Source of the DNA: Halobacillus andaensis
GTDB taxonomy: Bacteria > Bacillota > Bacilli > Bacillales > Halobacillaceae
NCBI RefSeq assembly: GCF_014636475.1
Contig: NZ_BMEL01000001.1
Span: forward strand, 1,240,001 to 1,304,000
Direction of reading: 5' to 3'
DNA length: 64,000 nucleotides
Shown: positions 61,667 to 64,000 of the stretch, piece after piece
Layout: every line of letters begins with the position of its first letter
Numbering within the stretch: the first letter of the stretch is position 1
Position numbers and translations under genes: made by a program
Notes under the pieces: model-generated
Told to the model about the DNA's origin: nothing
Databases searched by the model: none
Seen by the model: the letters and a program-made list of their open reading frames with translations, nothing else

Positions 61667-61834
61667 ATGGACAAGCGACCAAAACAAGTGGACGAAGGAA
61701 AAGACCGTTTCGAACTCGATGTAGATCGAATGATTAATGAAGGAATGGCAGGAGGCCGACCTCAGTCTGCTTACGGACATGAGCAAATAGGTGAAGATCA
61801 CCCCATTCCTGAACAAAAAGCAGACCAAAAATAA
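61667..61834 (+). CDS. Small acidic hypothetical protein (55 aa)
   Basis: A hydrophilic 55-aa protein with no membrane segment (MDKRPKQVDEGKDRF, then DVDRMINEGMAGG and HPIPEQ). TGGAGGTGAATCAA precedes the ATG, so it is probably translated. I cannot assign a family. Its terminator has been duplicated by element C, which follows immediately. Confidence 0.72.
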   Translation: MDKRPKQVDEGKDRFELDVDRMINEGMAGGRPQSAYGHEQIGEDHPIPEQKADQK

Positions 61835-61864
61835 AAGATGAAGCTCCTATTGGGCTTCATCTTT
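61832..61864. terminator. Left copy of duplicated terminator (element C)
   Basis: AAAGATGAAGC and GCTTCATCTTT form the stem around TCCTATTGG. The 33 bases are identical to 62423-62455. The minus strand keeps a T-rich tail here (TTTTATTTTT). Confidence 0.88.
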
Positions 61865-62422
61865 GCAGCTTTTAGAGAAACCTTAGTTCTCTTTTTTACC
61901 TCGACAGCGTAAACGTTTCTTGCATGAAGAAGAGGAAAGGGTTGTAGGAAATGACTTCCTTTCCAGGCCCCACACGACGTGGGGTCGTTCGATGTTGGCA
62001 CACGATGTGCCGAATGTAATCGAACTTCCTTTCTAAAAGGCCTCCTCGGGTTTTATCAGCCCTGCGGGGTCACACCTTATTCGTATCTCCCCTAGGAGTG
62101 TCGCCGTTTCCTACAACCCTTCTTCGAAATAGATCACTGGAAAAATCATTTACTCAAGCTGTGCAGTTATGAAAACAGCGTTTGCAACAGGGCAGTCACT
62201 CTATGATGGTTCCACGATCCCACTATGGTCAAAGGAACGGAAAAAGTGCCGACTCCTGCGGGACGAGCAGACAGGAGATGCCCCGCAGGTCACAGACCGA
62301 GGAGATTTTCCGTCTTGCCCCGCGGAAAGCGGCGCTTTTTCCTGTTCCTTTTCTTCATACCAATAGAAAAGAACCATTCTATAATCTTATATTAAATCTG
62401 TCTAAGCTTTTTCGACATCCTG
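61865..62422 (-). mobile_element. Repeat element C, MITE-like, inserted in a terminator
   Basis: A 558-bp element in inverse orientation to A and B. Read on the minus strand it starts CAGGATGTCGAAAAAGCTTAG and ends TTTCTCTAAAAGCTG. It has the same two modules (CTTTCCGCGGGGC..., and the hairpin with GAATAAGGTGTGACCCCGC). It is longer because of an extra stretch near the other end that includes CCCCACACGACGTGGGG and CGGCACATCGTGTGCC hairpins. Exact 33-bp terminator copies flank it, so the insertion is recent. Confidence 0.78.
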
Positions 62423-62457
62423 TAAAAGATGAAGCTCCTATTGGGCTTCATCTTTTA
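62423..62457. terminator. Right copy of duplicated terminator (element C)
   Basis: Same 33-base hairpin as the left copy, followed by TACTAG, the last of which is the cstR stop region. It serves the convergent cstR only weakly, because on the minus strand CAGGATG follows. Confidence 0.88.
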
Positions 62458-62739
62458 CTAGCGGCTTTTGACAATCATATTGACAGCTTCATTAATTAAT
62501 TCTTCAGCTGATTCGCCTTCCTCTTTCGCTTCTCTAATGCATGTTTCCAGATTCTTAGCCACAATATATCCAATGGCTCGATCCATAGCTGAACGAGCGG
62601 CTGAAAGCTGAGTGATAACATCCTTACAATCTTTATCCTCTTCCATCATCTTTAAGACTCCGCGAACTTGACCTTCAATTCGTTTTAAGCGATTTTTCGT
62701 TTCTTGCGGATACTCGTATTTATTTTTCACATCTGCCAC
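62458..62739 (-). CDS. cstR: CstR-type persulfide-sensing repressor (CsoR family)
   Basis: A 93-aa four-helix repressor of the CsoR/RcnR family. KNRLKRIEGQVRGVLKMMEEDKDCKDVITQLSAARS contains the first Cys and KNLETCI the second. The copper-ligand His four residues before the second Cys is replaced by Asn, and the ending ELINEAVNMIVKS resembles S. aureus CstR. CstR reacts with sulfane sulfur rather than copper. The GTG start follows CAGGAGG at eight bases. No sulfide-oxidation gene adjoins it. Confidence 0.82.
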   Translation of the reverse strand: MADVKNKYEYPQETKNRLKRIEGQVRGVLKMMEEDKDCKDVITQLSAARSAMDRAIGYIVAKNLETCIREAKEEGESAEELINEAVNMIVKSR

Positions 62740-62863
62740 ATTTATTTCCTCCTGTCTCATTATGGAAAGCTAGTCTTGATGTATACTATAAAATGATAAA
62801 CATTTATTTTATACTGTATATTATCATAATAGTAAATTTTATTTAAAAAAGGAAGTTCTCTAT

Positions 62864-63763
62864 ATGTCCTATATTGACCAATTGAAAAAAAACTACCCCT
62901 CGCTTATCGTTTACGAATCAGGTATGGAGCAGCCTGTTGATGATTATCGTTTATTTCGTACAGCTGACGAAGTCATCATAGGAATTGCATCTTCTGATTT
63001 ACCAGAGAGAGAGTATGCTTTATTATCCGCTTTTCTTCAGCCCGTCGAGTGGAATGAGGGGCACCTGACTGAAAAAGAACGCCAATGGAAAGACTTTATT
63101 GACCGTAAGGATGAGCAATTATTAGTGCTTGACCAACCGCTTAAGATTCGTTTTATCCTCTTCTCTATTTCAGATCTATCTACAGACCATGATACGTTTA
63201 GAGAAGCGCTGCAAGCCTCTTTCCCTTCTGAGATGCCGCTCATATGGTTAGGGACAACGGAAGGCTTAATTATTGAAGAGTTTTTTGAACCAGAACAGGA
63301 GGCCGTCTCACTACACAGTGTAGTTGATGTATTAATGAGTGATTTTTATACTAAATTACATTTTTACATAAGCGAAGAAATGAATGAAATTGACAGTGCA
63401 CCCGATCATTACACCTGGGCTTATAAATGTTTCTCCCTTTCAAAAAAATATAAGCTTGGCAAAGTGGTGACATTTGATCAAGTCGTACCTTATGTGTTTA
63501 TAGATGCTCTGCCACAAGAAGAATTAGAAGCTCTGAAGCAAACCATCTTAAAGGAAGTAGCATCAGACCGTGATCTGCTTCGCACGATTAAAGTATTTCT
63601 TGAATCAGGCTCAAATACCAGCTTAGCTGCAAAGCTTCTATTTATGCATCGTAATAGCTTACAATACCGAGTCGACAAGTTTATTGAAAAAACAGGAGTC
63701 GATATTAAACAATTCCAGCAAGGCTTGATCGTCTATTTACTCTTACTTGAAGTCAGTCTCTAA
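62864..63763 (+). CDS. PucR/CdaR-type helix-turn-helix regulator
   Basis: A 299-aa protein whose C-terminus is a PucR-family HTH: TIKVFLESGSNTSLAAKLLFMHRNSLQYRVDKFIEKTG. The N-terminal 200 residues resemble no sensor domain I know. It is followed 119 bp downstream by msmX on the same strand, with a hairpin between, and diverges from cstR. A role in sugar-transport control is a guess from context. Confidence 0.78.
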   Translation: MSYIDQLKKNYPSLIVYESGMEQPVDDYRLFRTADEVIIGIASSDLPEREYALLSAFLQPVEWNEGHLTEKERQWKDFIDRKDEQLLVLDQPLKIRFILFSISDLSTDHDTFREALQASFPSEMPLIWLGTTEGLIIEEFFEPEQEAVSLHSVVDVLMSDFYTKLHFYISEEMNEIDSAPDHYTWAYKCFSLSKKYKLGKVVTFDQVVPYVFIDALPQEELEALKQTILKEVASDRDLLRTIKVFLESGSNTSLAAKLLFMHRNSLQYRVDKFIEKTGVDIKQFQQGLIVYLLLLEVSL

Positions 63764-63768
63764 TCAGG

Positions 63769-63803
63769 GTGCACAAAGAACGACAAAATTCTTTGTGCAC
63801 TTT
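63769..63803 (+). terminator. Hairpin after the PucR-type gene
   Basis: GTGCACAAAGAA and its exact complement form a 12-bp stem. The following TTTG tract is short, so termination may be partial. Confidence 0.65.
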
Positions 63804-63850
63804 GTCCATTTACCTGCTTCCTCAACTCAGCTAGACTATAAACATACAAA

Positions 63851-63864
63851 AGAAAGCGATTTCA
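63851..63864 (+). promoter_or_regulatory. cre-like site before msmX
   Basis: AGAAAGCGATTTCA fits TGWAANCGNTNWCA except at the first base. It lies just upstream of the ribosome site GAGGAGG, so CcpA could act as a roadblock. Confidence 0.5.
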
Positions 63865-63882
63865 CCTGAGGAGGAACTTAAA

Positions 63883-64000
63883 ATGGCAGAGTTAAAGCTA
63901 AATAATATTGAAAAAGTGTATGATAAAAATGTGAAAGCGGTAGAAGACTTCAATTTACATATCGGCGACAAAGAATTCGTCGTATTTGTAGGTCCATCAG
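63883..64000 (+). CDS. msmX: Sugar ABC transporter ATP-binding protein MsmX/UgpC (partial)
   Basis: The first 39 codons are present before the window ends. MAELKLNNIEKVYDKN, then AVEDFNLHIGDKEFVVFVGPS, which leads into Walker A, match MsmX-type ATPases. MsmX energises many sugar importers in Bacillus, including maltodextrin systems. GAGGAGGAACTTAAA precedes the ATG. It may serve transporters elsewhere in the genome, because the local MalG-type permease is only a remnant. Confidence 0.88.
   Translation, partial: MAELKLNNIEKVYDKNVKAVEDFNLHIGDKEFVVFVGPS

Noticed and set aside
35019-62457. CRISPR array or direct-repeat array
   Set aside because: The repeats are terminator pairs around unique copies of an element, 13 kb apart; no regular spacer pattern exists anywhere in the window.
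62458-62739. Copper-sensing CsoR assignment
   Set aside because: The His ligand is missing and the sequence resembles CstR around both Cys and at the C-terminus.

Overview
The window reads as chromosome of a spore-forming, moderately halophilic member of the Bacillaceae, closest in feel to Halobacillus or a relative. This is inferred from the complete gerP spore-germination operon and a YjcZ-type coat microprotein, from many acidic proteins, from an OpuA-type osmoprotectant transporter with two GbsR-family regulators, and from gene order that follows the B. subtilis yis/yhj/yhf/yha/yhe regions for most of its length. No rRNA, tRNA, CRISPR array or transposase gene is visible.

Layout. 1-6 kb: a DegV protein, a LacI regulator with a membrane-anchored alpha-amylase, the last codons of a lost MalG-type permease, and asparagine synthetase AsnO. 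Between asnO and yisL lies a compact transcription unit with a Fur-box promoter, a hairpin with a C-rich loop, a run of 13 C and a terminator. It looks like an iron-responsive small RNA analogous to FsrA. 6-13 kb: YisL, RocD, a DUF418/DUF2157/GDYXXLXY membrane operon and gerPABCDEF. 13-22 kb: addB-addA-yisB recombination genes, sipV, yhjE, a LexA-box gene (yhjD-like) and comK, which overlap tail to tail. 22-32 kb: an unidentified protein, FadR-controlled lcfB, lplJ, yhfI, yhfH, a second LacI regulator and the haem genes hemEHY. 32-42 kb: pbpF, hmoB, a disulfide-exchange pair, a ferritin-like protein, amidohydrolase YhaA, the ecsABC operon, hit, and trpP with a TRAP-binding leader. 42-52 kb: yhaH, opuAA-opuAB without opuAC, an OpcR-like regulator, hpr, small membrane proteins, prsA, yhaL, yhaM and gbsR. 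52-64 kb: the SbcCD-like pair yhaON, an ABC exporter (yhaPQ), yhzD, yhaR, yheA, yheB, a persulfide-sensor-type repressor (CstR), a PucR-type regulator and the start of msmX.

The most unusual structure is a family of three related non-coding elements of about 460-560 bp (35.0, 49.3 and 61.9 kb). Each is flanked by two copies of a complete rho-independent terminator hairpin: exact 24-bp and 33-bp duplications in two cases, a diverged 40/42-bp pair in the third. They look like non-autonomous mobile elements that target terminators and duplicate them. Weathered remnants appear near 59.8 kb and perhaps 56.0 kb.

Functional themes are osmoadaptation (opuA, opcR, gbsR), spore formation (gerP, asnO, yhaL, YjcZ), protein export and quality control (sipV, prsA, bdbC), DNA damage and competence (addAB, yhaON, the LexA-box gene, comK), haem and iron (hemEHY, hmoB, ferritin-like protein, Fur sRNA), and fatty-acid or lipoate use (lcfB, lplJ, yhaR). 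Starch or maltose use appears reduced: amylase, regulator and the general ATPase MsmX remain, but the adjacent permease is gone.
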